DNA from: Kutzneria sp. CA-103260
GTDB lineage: Bacteria; Actinomycetota; Actinomycetes; Mycobacteriales; Pseudonocardiaceae
DNA: 64,000 nt
Assembly (NCBI RefSeq): GCF_018263855.1
Contig: NZ_CP073318.1
Coordinates: 620,001 to 684,000, forward strand
Reading direction: 5' to 3'
The notes beneath the pieces are model-generated. The model saw nothing but the letters and a program-made list of their open reading frames with translations. It was not told the DNA's origin and ran no database searches. Below are positions 24,489 to 33,254 of this stretch, in pieces; position 1 is the stretch's first letter, and each line of letters begins with the position of its first letter. The position numbers and the translations under genes are program-made.

Positions 24489-26018
24489 ATGGATCACCGT
24501 TCCCGCCCGCTGTCGACAATGGTCGCCATCGTGGTCGGCGTCCTCGCCGTCGGCGCGGCGCTGGCGGTCGGCGACCTGGTGGCGGCGTTCGTCGATCCGG
24601 ACGCCTCGCCCTTCCTGGCTGTCGGCAACAGTGCGATCGACCTGACTCCCTTGCCGCTCAAGGACTTCGCGGTCCGGACCTTCGGCACGTACGACAAACT
24701 CGCGCTGCTGGCCGGCATGGGCGTGTTCCTGCTGGCAGTGGCGGCCACGGCCGGTGTGCTGTCCCGGCGAACGCCGTGGCCGGGGACGGTGCTCGCGGTG
24801 GCATTGGGCGGCCTCGGGGCGGTGGCGGTGCTGGCCAGGCCGAACATCGCGGCGATAGGGGTGATCGCTCCGCTGGCCAGCCTGATCACCGGAGTGGCGG
24901 TGTTCCGCTGGCTGCACCGGCTGGCGCGAGGCACGGACAGCGACGTGCCGGGGCGGCGGAGATTCCTGCTCGGCTCCCTCGGCGCGGTCGCCGGCATCGG
25001 ACTGGCCGGTGTGGGCGGTCGGCTGCTGGTCGGCAAGGTGGATGTGGAGGGCTCCCGAGCGAAGGTCACCCAGATGCTGGCCAAGCACACGCTGCCGGCC
25101 ATCCCCGGTGGCGCGGACTTCGCCAGCGATGGCACGCCCACGTTCTTGACCCCCAACGCCCAGTTCTACCGGGTGGACACCGCGCTGTCGGTGCCGCAGT
25201 TGCGGGCCGAGGACTGGACGTTGCGCGTGCATGGCCTGGTCGAGCGGGAGCTGAACCTCACCTTCGCCGACATCATGGCCATGGATCTGGTTACCCGGAC
25301 CATCACCATGACCTGTGTGTCCAATGAGGTCGGTGGCCCGTACGTCTCCACCGCGAACTTCACCGGTGTGTTGCTGCGGGACCTGCTGGCCAAGGCCGGT
25401 GTCAGACCGGAAGCGGACCAGGTCCTCTCGTCCAGTGTGGACGGATACAGCGCTGGCAGCCCGGTGTCCTCGGTGCTGGACCCGCGCCGGGACGCGATGC
25501 TGGCGATCGGCATGAACGGCCAGGCACTGCCGCCCGAACACGGTTTTCCGGCCCGGCTGGTGGTTCCGGGCGTCTACGGCTACGCCTCGGCGACCAAGTG
25601 GCTCAAGGACATCGAGCTCACCACGTTCGCCGTGAAGAAGCAGTACTGGGTTCCCCGCGGCTACGCCGAGCGGGCGCCGATCAAGACGGAGTCGCGCATC
25701 GACATGCCGCAGGGCCTCCAGTCGCTGCCCACGGGAAAGGTCGTGGTGGCGGGCATCGCGTGGGCCCAGACCAAGGGCATCGCCAAGGTCGAGCTGCGGA
25801 TGGACGGCGGCCCCTGGCAGGAGGCCGACCTCGCGGTGAGCGTCAACAACGAGACGTGGCGCATGTGGCGCAAGGTCTACGACCTCAAGCCCGGCACCCA
25901 CACGGTGATGTGCCGGGCCACGGACACTACCGGCTACACCCAGACCCGGGATCGGGTCGGTCCGATCCCGGACGGCGCCACCGGCTGGCACACGATTGTG
26001 TTCACCACCGCGCCGTGA
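24489..26018 (+). CDS. Membrane-anchored molybdopterin oxidoreductase (sulfite oxidase family)
   Basis: 509 residues from ATG 24489. The first 190 residues hold four hydrophobic helices and a fifth preceded by GRRRFLLG, a twin-Arg-like signal. The Moco domain follows, with the molybdenum-ligand Cys in ITMTCVSNEVGG and the PARLVVPGVYGYASATKWL segment. A C-terminal Mo-co dimerisation domain has VAGIAWAQTKGI and VEVxxDGGPW-like elements (VELRMDGGPWQEA). The catalytic part should lie outside the membrane. It probably uses a small electron carrier. A fasciclin lipoprotein, sigma factor and anti-sigma factor follow, an arrangement I recall from other actinomycetes. Substrate unknown. Confidence 0.88.
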   Translation: MDHRSRPLSTMVAIVVGVLAVGAALAVGDLVAAFVDPDASPFLAVGNSAIDLTPLPLKDFAVRTFGTYDKLALLAGMGVFLLAVAATAGVLSRRTPWPGTVLAVALGGLGAVAVLARPNIAAIGVIAPLASLITGVAVFRWLHRLARGTDSDVPGRRRFLLGSLGAVAGIGLAGVGGRLLVGKVDVEGSRAKVTQMLAKHTLPAIPGGADFASDGTPTFLTPNAQFYRVDTALSVPQLRAEDWTLRVHGLVERELNLTFADIMAMDLVTRTITMTCVSNEVGGPYVSTANFTGVLLRDLLAKAGVRPEADQVLSSSVDGYSAGSPVSSVLDPRRDAMLAIGMNGQALPPEHGFPARLVVPGVYGYASATKWLKDIELTTFAVKKQYWVPRGYAERAPIKTESRIDMPQGLQSLPTGKVVVAGIAWAQTKGIAKVELRMDGGPWQEADLAVSVNNETWRMWRKVYDLKPGTHTVMCRATDTTGYTQTRDRVGPIPDGATGWHTIVFTTAP

Positions 26019-26140
26019 CCTAAGCGTTACCGACTGGGTCGAACCGCTCCTGCGGGGTGGCCCGAACACTGAGCAGATACCGCAGATGCTCCCGATCCGC
26101 TGGGCATCGCTCTCCCCTTCAATGCTGGAGTTGATTTCGC

Positions 26141-26785
26141 ATGCGCACTTTCCACCGTGTCGCCGCCGTCGCCGTGATCGGTGCGGCCGCTGTTTCCCTT
26201 GCCGCGTGCGGCAACGGCTCGAACTCGGCCGCCACGGGCGGCACCACCACCTCGATGGCCGCCCCCACCACCACGATGTCCACTTCGGACGGAGTGACCA
26301 AGACCAGCGACACCTTCGGCCCGGCCTGCGGCCAGATCCCCAGCAGCGGCAAGGGATCCCTCAACGGCATGGCCAGCGACCCGGTGGCCACCGCGGCCAG
26401 CAACAACCCGCTGCTGACCAAGCTGGTCGCCGCGGTCGGCGCGGCGAACCTGGGCGACACCCTGAACTCGCAGAAGGCGATCACCGTGTTCGCCCCGTAC
26501 GACCCGGCCTTCGACGCCCTGGGCGCGGACAAGTTCGCCGCCCTGGCCAAGGATCCGGCCACCCTCGCGCCGATCCTGCAGTACCACGTGCTGCCGCAGC
26601 GTTTCGACGCTGACGGCCTGATCGCCGCCGGCTCGGAGAAGACGCTGCAGGGCGGCACCGTGAAGATCGCCGGTGACAAGACCTCGGGCATGATGGTCAA
26701 CGGTGCGAAGGTGCTGTGCGGCAACATCCCCACCGGCAACGCCACCGTCTTCGTCATCGACAGGGTTCTCACCCCAGGCAGCTGA
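26141..26785 (+). CDS. Fasciclin (FAS1)-domain lipoprotein
   Basis: 214 residues. A signal peptide ends in the lipobox SLAAC (Cys near 23), so the protein should be lipid-anchored outside the membrane. A T/S-rich linker precedes one FAS1 domain (about 75-212). FAS1 H1 is ITVFAPYDPAFDAL and H2 is LQYHVLPQRF, and the domain ends in NATVFVIDRVLTP. It resembles mycobacterial MPT70/MPT83, which are SigK-dependent; here too a SigK-like factor follows. The 122-base upstream gap likely carries its promoter, which I cannot place. Confidence 0.9.
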   Translation: MRTFHRVAAVAVIGAAAVSLAACGNGSNSAATGGTTTSMAAPTTTMSTSDGVTKTSDTFGPACGQIPSSGKGSLNGMASDPVATAASNNPLLTKLVAAVGAANLGDTLNSQKAITVFAPYDPAFDALGADKFAALAKDPATLAPILQYHVLPQRFDADGLIAAGSEKTLQGGTVKIAGDKTSGMMVNGAKVLCGNIPTGNATVFVIDRVLTPGS

Positions 26786-26940
26786 GCATCACTCACATGA
26801 TCGGCGGAAGCCCTCGGCGCCACCGGCGTCGGGGCGCTTTCGCCTTCCAGCGAACGGGTTTGCAAAAAAGAGGCGTCCGATCCGGCGCGCAGTCGAACCG
26901 AACCGCCGGCCGCGGCCGAACAACCGAGGTGACGATCTGC

Positions 26941-27573
26941 GTGGACACCGAGCCGAGAGCTGAACGCCGCTCCGCCGACGCGGAGCTGGTCGCGGCCGTG
27001 GCCGCCGGCGACCAGCAGGCCTTCGCCGCGCTGTACGACCGCTACAGCCGCCAGGCCTACTCGCTGGCCCTGCGGGTGTGCGTGGACCCGGAGTTCGCCG
27101 AGGAGGCCGTCCAGGAGGCGTTCCTGGCGGTGTGGAAGGACCCGGGCCGGTTCGACCCCGACCGCGGCGGGTTCGCCTCCTGGCTGCTCACGCTGGTGCA
27201 CCACCGCTCGGTCGACGTCGTGCGGCGGCAGGCCAGCCACCGCAAGCGCAACCTGCTCGGCGGCGACGAGGTCATCGACCGGGCGTCACCGGCGGCGGCC
27301 GGGGCGGACGAGCAGGCGCTGACCGGGGTCGTGGGCGGGCTGGTGCGGCAGGCGCTGCGGCAGCTGTCCGTGGACCAGCGGCAGGTCATCGCGCTGGCCT
27401 ATCTCGGCGGTTACACCCAGGCCGAGGTGGCCTCGATGACCGGCCTGCCGCTGGGCACGGTCAAGTCGCGGACGTTCGCCGGGATCAAGCGGCTGCGGGA
27501 CCTGTTGGCCTCGCTGGCGCGCGGCCACCACAACGGCGGCCACTACAACGACGGCGGAATGGAGGTGCAGTGA
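26941..27573 (+). CDS. sigK: ECF RNA polymerase sigma factor, SigK-like
   Basis: About 210 residues. Region 2 runs from about 15 to 85 (AFAALYDRYSRQAYSLALRV to WLLTLVHHRSVDVVRR, given by its ends), and region 4 from about 130 to 190 with LSVDQRQVIALAYLGG and LGTVKSRTFAG. Start choice: GAGGTGA eight bases upstream favours GTG 26941; GTG 26929 is in frame. The stop overlaps the anti-sigma start (TGATG). Location next to a FAS1 lipoprotein and a membrane anti-sigma mirrors the mycobacterial SigK-RskA system. It should direct transcription of the neighbouring FAS1 gene when released. Confidence 0.88.
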   Translation: MDTEPRAERRSADAELVAAVAAGDQQAFAALYDRYSRQAYSLALRVCVDPEFAEEAVQEAFLAVWKDPGRFDPDRGGFASWLLTLVHHRSVDVVRRQASHRKRNLLGGDEVIDRASPAAAGADEQALTGVVGGLVRQALRQLSVDQRQVIALAYLGGYTQAEVASMTGLPLGTVKSRTFAGIKRLRDLLASLARGHHNGGHYNDGGMEVQ

Positions 27574-28343
27574 TGGACGCGGTCCGCGACGACGGGCACT
27601 GCCCGCAGCTGGAGAACGCAGTGGGCTGGGCGCTGTACGCCCTGGAGCCCGCGGCGGAGCGGATAGTCCGCACGCACCTCCCGGCCTGCCCGGAGTGCCG
27701 GCAGACGGTGCGGGAGATCGAGCAGGTCGGCGCCAGGCTGGGGGAGTCCGTGGATCAGCACGAGCCGCCGCCGGAGCTGCGGGCACGCCTGCTGGCGGCG
27801 ATCGATCAGGCGTCCCCGCTGACGGCTTCGCCGGTGGTGTCGATCGACACGGCTCGGCGAAAGCGGGAGCGCCGCAGTCGCGGGCTGCTGGCCGCGGCCG
27901 CCGCAGTGGTGATCGTGCTCGGCGGCGTGACGACTGTGCTGGGCGTGCAGGTCAGTCGGCTGACCAGTCAGCAGCAGGCACAGGCCGCGGGCGAGTCGAT
28001 GGTGCAGTCCATCGTCGGGTCCCCGTCGGCAGCCCGGGCCGTGTTGACCAACGCCGCCGGCAAGCCGGCCGCGATGCTGGTGACCGGTCCGGCCGGGGCA
28101 GTGGTGTTCCCGCTGGGACTGGCGGCGAACTCCCCGAACCAGCGGTACGTGGCCTGGGGACTGGGTTCCAGCGGCCCGACGGCGTTGGCGGCGTTCGACG
28201 TCCCGGTCGGCAGCGCGGGGCCGATCGTGGTGGACTGGCCGGCCTCGGCCGACGGGCTCACCCGGTTCGCGATCTCGCTGGAGCCCGGCCGGGTGGCGCC
28301 GGCCAAGCCCACCAACGTGATCGCCAGCGGGGCCGACGCCTGA
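27573..28343 (+). CDS. rskA: Zinc-binding transmembrane anti-sigma factor (RskA-like)
   Basis: 256 residues. The N-terminal cytoplasmic domain carries a ZAS-type motif HLPACPEC (His35, Cys39, Cys42) that should bind the sigma factor. One membrane helix lies at about 104-126. The external C-terminal RskA domain has VTGPAGAVVFPLGLAANSP and ends in FAISLEPGRVAPAKPTNVIAS. It overlaps the sigma gene by one base, indicating coupled synthesis. Release of the sigma factor probably needs regulated proteolysis, as for RskA in mycobacteria. Confidence 0.9.
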   Translation: MDAVRDDGHCPQLENAVGWALYALEPAAERIVRTHLPACPECRQTVREIEQVGARLGESVDQHEPPPELRARLLAAIDQASPLTASPVVSIDTARRKRERRSRGLLAAAAAVVIVLGGVTTVLGVQVSRLTSQQQAQAAGESMVQSIVGSPSAARAVLTNAAGKPAAMLVTGPAGAVVFPLGLAANSPNQRYVAWGLGSSGPTALAAFDVPVGSAGPIVVDWPASADGLTRFAISLEPGRVAPAKPTNVIASGADA

Positions 28344-28454
28344 CCCTCGGCCTTGCGCGCGGCGGCTACCATGGAGCGGTCGGACGGTCGACCGCCATCG
28401 CACCTCCGGTGAGAGACCCTTGTCCCTCAACGGAATTATGGTCGAGGAGTGCCC

Positions 28455-30413
28455 ATGTCCCGCCGCATCGCCGCTGCGCTGGCACTGTCCGTCCTACCGG
28501 TCACGCCGACCGCCACACCGCCCAATCTCGACTTCGAATCCTGTGACACCGCCGGATGGGCGGTCACCGGGGACGCGTTCAGCGTGACCCGGGAGACGAC
28601 GTGGTGGGGAGGAACCTTTGACCAGCACGGTGTCTGCTTCTTGTCCGGTTATCTCGCGAATCAGGACAAGGCGACCGGCACCGCCCGGTCCTCGACCTTC
28701 CCCGCCACCGACGAGCTGAGTTTCCTGATCGGCGGCGGCTACGATCCGCAGAACCTCTACGTGGAACTGGTTCGCGCCGCCGACGGCCAGGTGCTGGACC
28801 GCCAGACCGGGTGGAACAGCGAGCAGCTGGCCCGGATCACCTGGGACACCAGTGCGGTGCGCGGGCAGTCGGTGTACCTGGAGGCAGTGGACACCGCCAC
28901 CGGCGGCTGGGGCCATCTGAACCTTGACGACGTCCGCACGACCAACGTCGACGACGCCGGAAACGGCCTGACCGCACGGAAACTGGGCTCCGCGCGGCAG
29001 CCGGCGACCGGCCCGGCGCCGGCCCGCTACGCCGCCGACCCGCTGCGCCCGCAGTACCACTACACGCCGTACCAGGGCTGGATCAACGATCCGATCGGGC
29101 TGATCCAGTTCAACGGCCAGTACAACCTGTTCGCCCAGTACTACCCGGACGCCCCGTTCTGGGGCCCGATGCACTGGGCCCACGCGCGATCGGCCGACGG
29201 CGTGCACTGGACCAACTTGCCCGTCGCGCTGACGCCACCGCCGCCGGCCACGCCCTCGGACACCACCGGCGAGTGGTCCGGCAGCGCGGTCGACGACAAC
29301 GGTGTGCTACGCCTGTTCTACACGCATTTCACCGACACCGGCGCGCATCCGGGCGCCACGCCCGAGCAGGTGTTCACGGCGACCAGCGCCGACGGCGTCA
29401 CGTTCACGCCCAGCCCGGCCAATCCGGTGATCGCCGCGCCGCCGGCCGACTCCGAGGCGGGTTTCCGCGACCCCAAGGTGTTCCGTGACCCGCACGACGG
29501 CCTGTGGAAGATGGTCGTCGGCTCCGGGCACAACGGGCACGGCGAGGTGCACCTGTATTCGTCGCCCGATCTTCGGACCTGGACCTATCGCGGGGTCCTG
29601 CTCGCCGGTGACGGCTCGACCGGCGGCATGTGGGAGTGCCCGAACCTGATCCCGGTGGGCGGCCAGTGGGCGCTGTTGGTGTCGGAGAACGGGACGGAGC
29701 ACTACTTCCTCGGCGACTTCGACGGTTCGACGTTCACGCCGCGAACCTCCGGCCAGCTCGACGCCGGCCCGAACTTCTATGCCGCGCAGGCGTTCGTCGA
29801 CGCTTCGGGCCGGCCGCTGGTGATGGGGTGGATGAACAACGGCGGCGCGTTCGACCCCAACCGGCTGGACGGCTGGTCGCAGTCGGAGACCGTCACCCGG
29901 GTGTTGTCGGTCGAGTCCGACGGCACCCTGGGCACCGCCCCGGTCCCCGAGCTTTCGCGCCTGCACACGAGTTTGGCTGCACACAACGGGGTAAGGGTTA
30001 TTCGACAGGACACCCCGATCGCTGCCGGCGACTCGCTGGACATCAACACCGGCTTCGACCTCACGCGGTCGACCGGAACCAGCCTGGGGCTACGGCTGTT
30101 CTCCAGCAGTGCGGAGGGCGTTGTCCTCACCTACGACCCGGCGAGCCACCAACTCACCCTGGACACCAGGAATTCCGGCTACGGCGGCGGCTCCGTGTCC
30201 ACGGCGGCGGTGTCGCCTGACGCTACCGGGCAGCTCGGCCTGCGCGTGCTGACCGACCGTTCGTCGATCGAGGTGTTCACCTCCACCGGCGTCGCGCTGA
30301 CCGCCCGCGTCTATCCACGCTACACGCAGTCCAACACCGTGAGCGCGTTCGCCGTCGGCGGGAACGCCGTGCTGACCGGCACCACGGTGTGGTCGATGGG
30401 TTCGGCTTGGTAG
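28455..30413 (+). CDS. Secreted GH32 fructanase (levanase/inulinase type)
   Basis: 652 residues. A short N-terminal signal peptide (RRIAAALALSVLPVTPTA) is followed by a lectin-like beta-sandwich (about 22-165) with NLDFESCDTAGWAVTGDAF. The GH32 five-bladed propeller comes next. The nucleophile Asp is in WINDPIG (near 209), the transition-state Asp in FRDPK (near 336), and the acid/base Glu in WECPNL (near 392). A C-terminal beta-sandwich has SIEVFTSTGVALTARVYP. It should hydrolyse beta-fructan or sucrose outside the cell. GAGGAG precedes ATG 28455; a GTG six bases earlier overlaps that site. Its stop is one base from the stop of the convergent FkbH gene. Confidence 0.92.
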   Translation: MSRRIAAALALSVLPVTPTATPPNLDFESCDTAGWAVTGDAFSVTRETTWWGGTFDQHGVCFLSGYLANQDKATGTARSSTFPATDELSFLIGGGYDPQNLYVELVRAADGQVLDRQTGWNSEQLARITWDTSAVRGQSVYLEAVDTATGGWGHLNLDDVRTTNVDDAGNGLTARKLGSARQPATGPAPARYAADPLRPQYHYTPYQGWINDPIGLIQFNGQYNLFAQYYPDAPFWGPMHWAHARSADGVHWTNLPVALTPPPPATPSDTTGEWSGSAVDDNGVLRLFYTHFTDTGAHPGATPEQVFTATSADGVTFTPSPANPVIAAPPADSEAGFRDPKVFRDPHDGLWKMVVGSGHNGHGEVHLYSSPDLRTWTYRGVLLAGDGSTGGMWECPNLIPVGGQWALLVSENGTEHYFLGDFDGSTFTPRTSGQLDAGPNFYAAQAFVDASGRPLVMGWMNNGGAFDPNRLDGWSQSETVTRVLSVESDGTLGTAPVPELSRLHTSLAAHNGVRVIRQDTPIAAGDSLDINTGFDLTRSTGTSLGLRLFSSSAEGVVLTYDPASHQLTLDTRNSGYGGGSVSTAAVSPDATGQLGLRVLTDRSSIEVFTSTGVALTARVYPRYTQSNTVSAFAVGGNAVLTGTTVWSMGSAW

Positions 30414-30414
30414 C

Positions 30415-31500
30415 TCAGGTTTGTGGGGCCAGCGCCTCGATGTCGGTGGCCGCCACGGTCACCGTGGGCGAAGCCGGCTGGCGCGTCGGGATCAGGTGCA
30501 GGCGCTGGATTTCCCCGTCGCCGCCGGCGACCCCGGCGCGGCAGGCGCAGTCCTTGCCGTCGAAGCCGGCGAACCGGTAGGCGATCTCCATCATCCGGTT
30601 CCGGTCCGTGCGGCGGAAATCGGCGAGGAGATGCACGCCGGCCCGGGCGGCCTGGTCGGCCAGCCAGGTCAGGATGGTCGACCCGGCGCCCCAGGTGACC
30701 ACCCGGCACGAGGTGGCCAGCAGCTTGAGATGCCAGGCGGCCGCCAGCTTCTCCAGCAGCACGATGCCGACCGCGCCGTGGTCGCCGAACCGGTCGGACA
30801 TGGTGACCACGAGGACCTCGTGCCGGGGATCGGTCAACAGCCCGCGTAGCACGTGGTCCGGGTAGTGCACGCCGGTGGCGTTCATCTGGCTGGTGCGCAG
30901 CGTCAGCTCTTCCAGCCGGGTCAACGCTTCCTCGCCGGCCCGGTCGATGGTCATGCGCAGTTCCAGCGACCGCAGGAACTCCTCGTCCGGCCCGGTGAAC
31001 TCGGTGCGGGCGGTGGTGCGGCGCAGCCCGGCCTGGTACATCTGCCGCCGTCGCCGGGAATCCACCGTGACGCTGACCGGGGTGAAGTCGGGAAGGTCCA
31101 CAAGGGACAGTGCCTGCTCGGCCGGGTAGCAGCGCACCTCGGGCAGGACGTAGGCCACCTCGGCCCGTTCGGCCGGCTGGTCGTCGACGAAGGCCAGGGT
31201 GTCCGGGGCGAAGTTCAGCTCCTCGGCGATCTCCCGCACCGACACCGACTTCGCGCCCCAGCCGATCCGCGGGGCCAGGAAGTACTCGGCCACGCCCAGG
31301 CTCTCCAGCCGGGCCCAGGCCAGGTCGTGGTCGTTCTTGCTGGCCACCGAGTGCAGGATGCCGCGCCCGTCCAGCTCGGCCAGCACCTCCCGCAGCCCCT
31401 CGGCCAGTTCGACGTCGCCGTCCTCGAGCAGGGTGCCGCGCCAGAGCGTGTTGTCCAGGTCCCACACCACGCATTTGACGACCTTGGTCGCCTCGCCCAC
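30415..31500 (-). CDS. FkbH-type HAD-superfamily protein with acyltransferase-like C-terminus
   Basis: 361 residues. The HAD/FkbH N-terminus has VVWDLDNTLWRG with the nucleophile-type Asp, SVASKND, and FVDDQPAERAEV. A GNAT-like C-terminal half (about 200-340) has DRFGDHGAVGIVLLE. FkbH enzymes load a glyceryl unit from 1,3-bisphosphoglycerate onto acyl carrier proteins for methoxymalonyl or related extender units. Here no FkbG, FkbI, FkbJ or carrier protein gene is adjacent, so the acceptor is unknown. GTG 31500 has GGAGGAG just upstream. Confidence 0.85.
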   Translation of the reverse strand: MGEATKVVKCVVWDLDNTLWRGTLLEDGDVELAEGLREVLAELDGRGILHSVASKNDHDLAWARLESLGVAEYFLAPRIGWGAKSVSVREIAEELNFAPDTLAFVDDQPAERAEVAYVLPEVRCYPAEQALSLVDLPDFTPVSVTVDSRRRRQMYQAGLRRTTARTEFTGPDEEFLRSLELRMTIDRAGEEALTRLEELTLRTSQMNATGVHYPDHVLRGLLTDPRHEVLVVTMSDRFGDHGAVGIVLLEKLAAAWHLKLLATSCRVVTWGAGSTILTWLADQAARAGVHLLADFRRTDRNRMMEIAYRFAGFDGKDCACRAGVAGGDGEIQRLHLIPTRQPASPTVTVAATDIEALAPQT

Positions 31501-31654
31501 GTCTCCTCCTCGTCGCCGAGCAGCCGGCGCGATTATCTCCCGTGACCGCGGCGTCCCGGGAGGTTCGCGGCGGAACCTGCCCGTTGGGGAGAGCGGGCAG
31601 CGCGCCGGCGAGCGATCCCGGCGGGGGATAGGTCGCCGGGTTACGGCTTGTTAA

Positions 31655-31696
31655 CGCAACGGCGTTGCGCTATGTTCGAGTTAGTGCAACGCCGTT
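31655..31696. promoter_or_regulatory. Two operator-like sites upstream of the aldehyde dehydrogenase
   Basis: CGCAACGGCGTTGCG (31655-31669) is a 15-base palindrome with one central base. AACGCCGTT (31688-31696), embedded in GTGCAACGCCGTT, is a shorter version. The centres are 30 bases apart, and the second lies 16 bases before the start codon, over the likely transcription start or leader. This looks like a repressor site pair of TetR type. The remaining 211-base gap to the FkbH start shows no other clear element. Confidence 0.65.
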
Positions 31697-31711
31697 CTCT
31701 TAGGAGTCGAA

Positions 31712-33178
31712 GTGATCACGTACGACAAGCTGTACATCGGCGGGGCCTGGGTCGCGCCGGCCGGCGACGGGGTGTACGAGGTGCGGTCGCCGCACGACCA
31801 GCGGCTGGTCGGCCGCGCCCCCGAGGCCTCGAACGAGGACGTCGACCGGGCGGTCGAAGCGGCCCGCGAGGCGTTCGACCACGGGCCGTGGCCGCGGCTG
31901 ACGCCGGACGAGCGTCGTCAGGCCATCGAGCGCTTCAGCCGCCTGTACGCCCCGCGGGCCGACGAGATCGCCGATCTGACCACCGCCCAGAACGGCTCGG
32001 CGAGCTGGTTCACCCGGACCATCCAGCACCGCCTCACGTCCTTTGTGGACGGATTCACCGCGATCGCCAGGACCTACCCGTGGGAGGCCGAGCGGGTCAC
32101 CGAGGACGGCCGGCGGACCCTGGTCCGGCGCGAGCCGGTGGGCGTGGTGGCGGCGATCGTGCCCTGGAACGCCCCGCAGCACTCGGCGCTGACCAAGCTG
32201 ATCCCGGCGCTGCTGGCCGGCTGCGCGGTGATCCTCAAGCCGTCCCCGGAGACCCCGCTGGACGCCCTGCTGCTGGCCGAGATCCTCGACGAGGCCGGCT
32301 TCCCGGCCGGTGTGGTCAGCGTCCTGCCGGCCGGCCGCGAGGTCGGCGAGCACCTGGTGACCCACCCCGGCGTGGACAAGATCGCGTTCACCGGCTCGAC
32401 CGCCGCCGGCCGCCGGATCGCCTCGGCGGCCGGGGAACAGCTCAAGCGGGTCACCCTGGAACTGGGCGGCAAGTCGGCGTCGATCATTCTCGAGGACGCC
32501 GACCTGGATCTGACGGTGGCGGGCCTGCGGTTCGCCGGCTTCGGCAACAACGGCGAGGCCTGCGTCGCCCACACCCGGGTGCTCGCGCCGGTCAGCCGCT
32601 ACGACGAAGTGGTGGCAGCGCTGGGAAAGATGGTCGACGGCCTGAAGGTCGGCGACCCGGCCGACCCGACCACGTTCATCGGGCCGATGGTCCGCCAGGG
32701 GCAGCACGAGCGGGTCCTCGGCTACATCGACCTCGGCATCGAGGAAGGCGCGCGGGTGGTCGCCGGCGGCCCCGGCCGGTTCGACGGCGAGGGCCGCGAC
32801 AACGGCTTCTACGTGCGGCCCACCGTGTTCGCCGACGTCGACAACTCGATGCGCATCGCCCAGGAGGAGATCTTCGGCCCGGTCGTCGCCGTGATCCCCT
32901 ACGAGGACGAGGCCGACGCCATCCGCATCGCCAACGACTCGGCCTACGGCCTCAGCGGCGGTGTGTGGACCAGCGACTTCGACCACGGCGTCGAAGTGGC
33001 CCGGGCGGTGCGCACCGGCCAGTTCTTCGTCAACGGCGCCGGCCCGGACATGCACGCCCCGTTCGGCGGCTTCAAGAGCAGCGGCATCGGCCGTGAATAC
33101 GGCGAAGCCGGCATCTCGGCCTTCACCGAGCTCAAGTCCATCGGCTTGCAGGGCGGTTCGGTGTTCACAGATCGCTGA
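31712..33178 (+). CDS. NAD(P)-dependent aldehyde dehydrogenase
   Basis: 488 residues, a standard ALDH length. The cofactor motif is VPWNAP (N-terminal) and FTGSTAAGRRI. The general base is Glu250 in LELGGKS, the catalytic nucleophile is Cys284 in GEACVAHTRV, and the C-terminal EIFGPVV and PFGGFKSSGIGREYG are intact. It oxidises an aldehyde to the acid in the cytoplasm; the substrate cannot be read from sequence. GTG 31712 has TAGGAG upstream. Tandem palindromes in the leader suggest tight repression. A Crp/Fnr-type regulator gene follows after 58 bases. Confidence 0.93.
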   Translation: MITYDKLYIGGAWVAPAGDGVYEVRSPHDQRLVGRAPEASNEDVDRAVEAAREAFDHGPWPRLTPDERRQAIERFSRLYAPRADEIADLTTAQNGSASWFTRTIQHRLTSFVDGFTAIARTYPWEAERVTEDGRRTLVRREPVGVVAAIVPWNAPQHSALTKLIPALLAGCAVILKPSPETPLDALLLAEILDEAGFPAGVVSVLPAGREVGEHLVTHPGVDKIAFTGSTAAGRRIASAAGEQLKRVTLELGGKSASIILEDADLDLTVAGLRFAGFGNNGEACVAHTRVLAPVSRYDEVVAALGKMVDGLKVGDPADPTTFIGPMVRQGQHERVLGYIDLGIEEGARVVAGGPGRFDGEGRDNGFYVRPTVFADVDNSMRIAQEEIFGPVVAVIPYEDEADAIRIANDSAYGLSGGVWTSDFDHGVEVARAVRTGQFFVNGAGPDMHAPFGGFKSSGIGREYGEAGISAFTELKSIGLQGGSVFTDR

Positions 33179-33227
33179 CGCGCCACACGCCCAGCGATTT
33201 GTCGGTGAATGGCGGCCCCTGCGCTAC

Positions 33228-33254
33228 GGTAACCGGATGGATGATCCGGTTACC
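33228..33254. promoter_or_regulatory. 11-bp inverted repeat spanning the start codon of the Crp/Fnr gene
   Basis: GGTAACCGGAT (33228-33238) and ATCCGGTTACC (33244-33254) are perfect complements separated by five bases. The start codon ATG 33237 lies at the inner edge of the left arm. As DNA it could be an autoregulatory operator; as RNA it would fold over the start codon and hide it. Confidence 0.65.
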
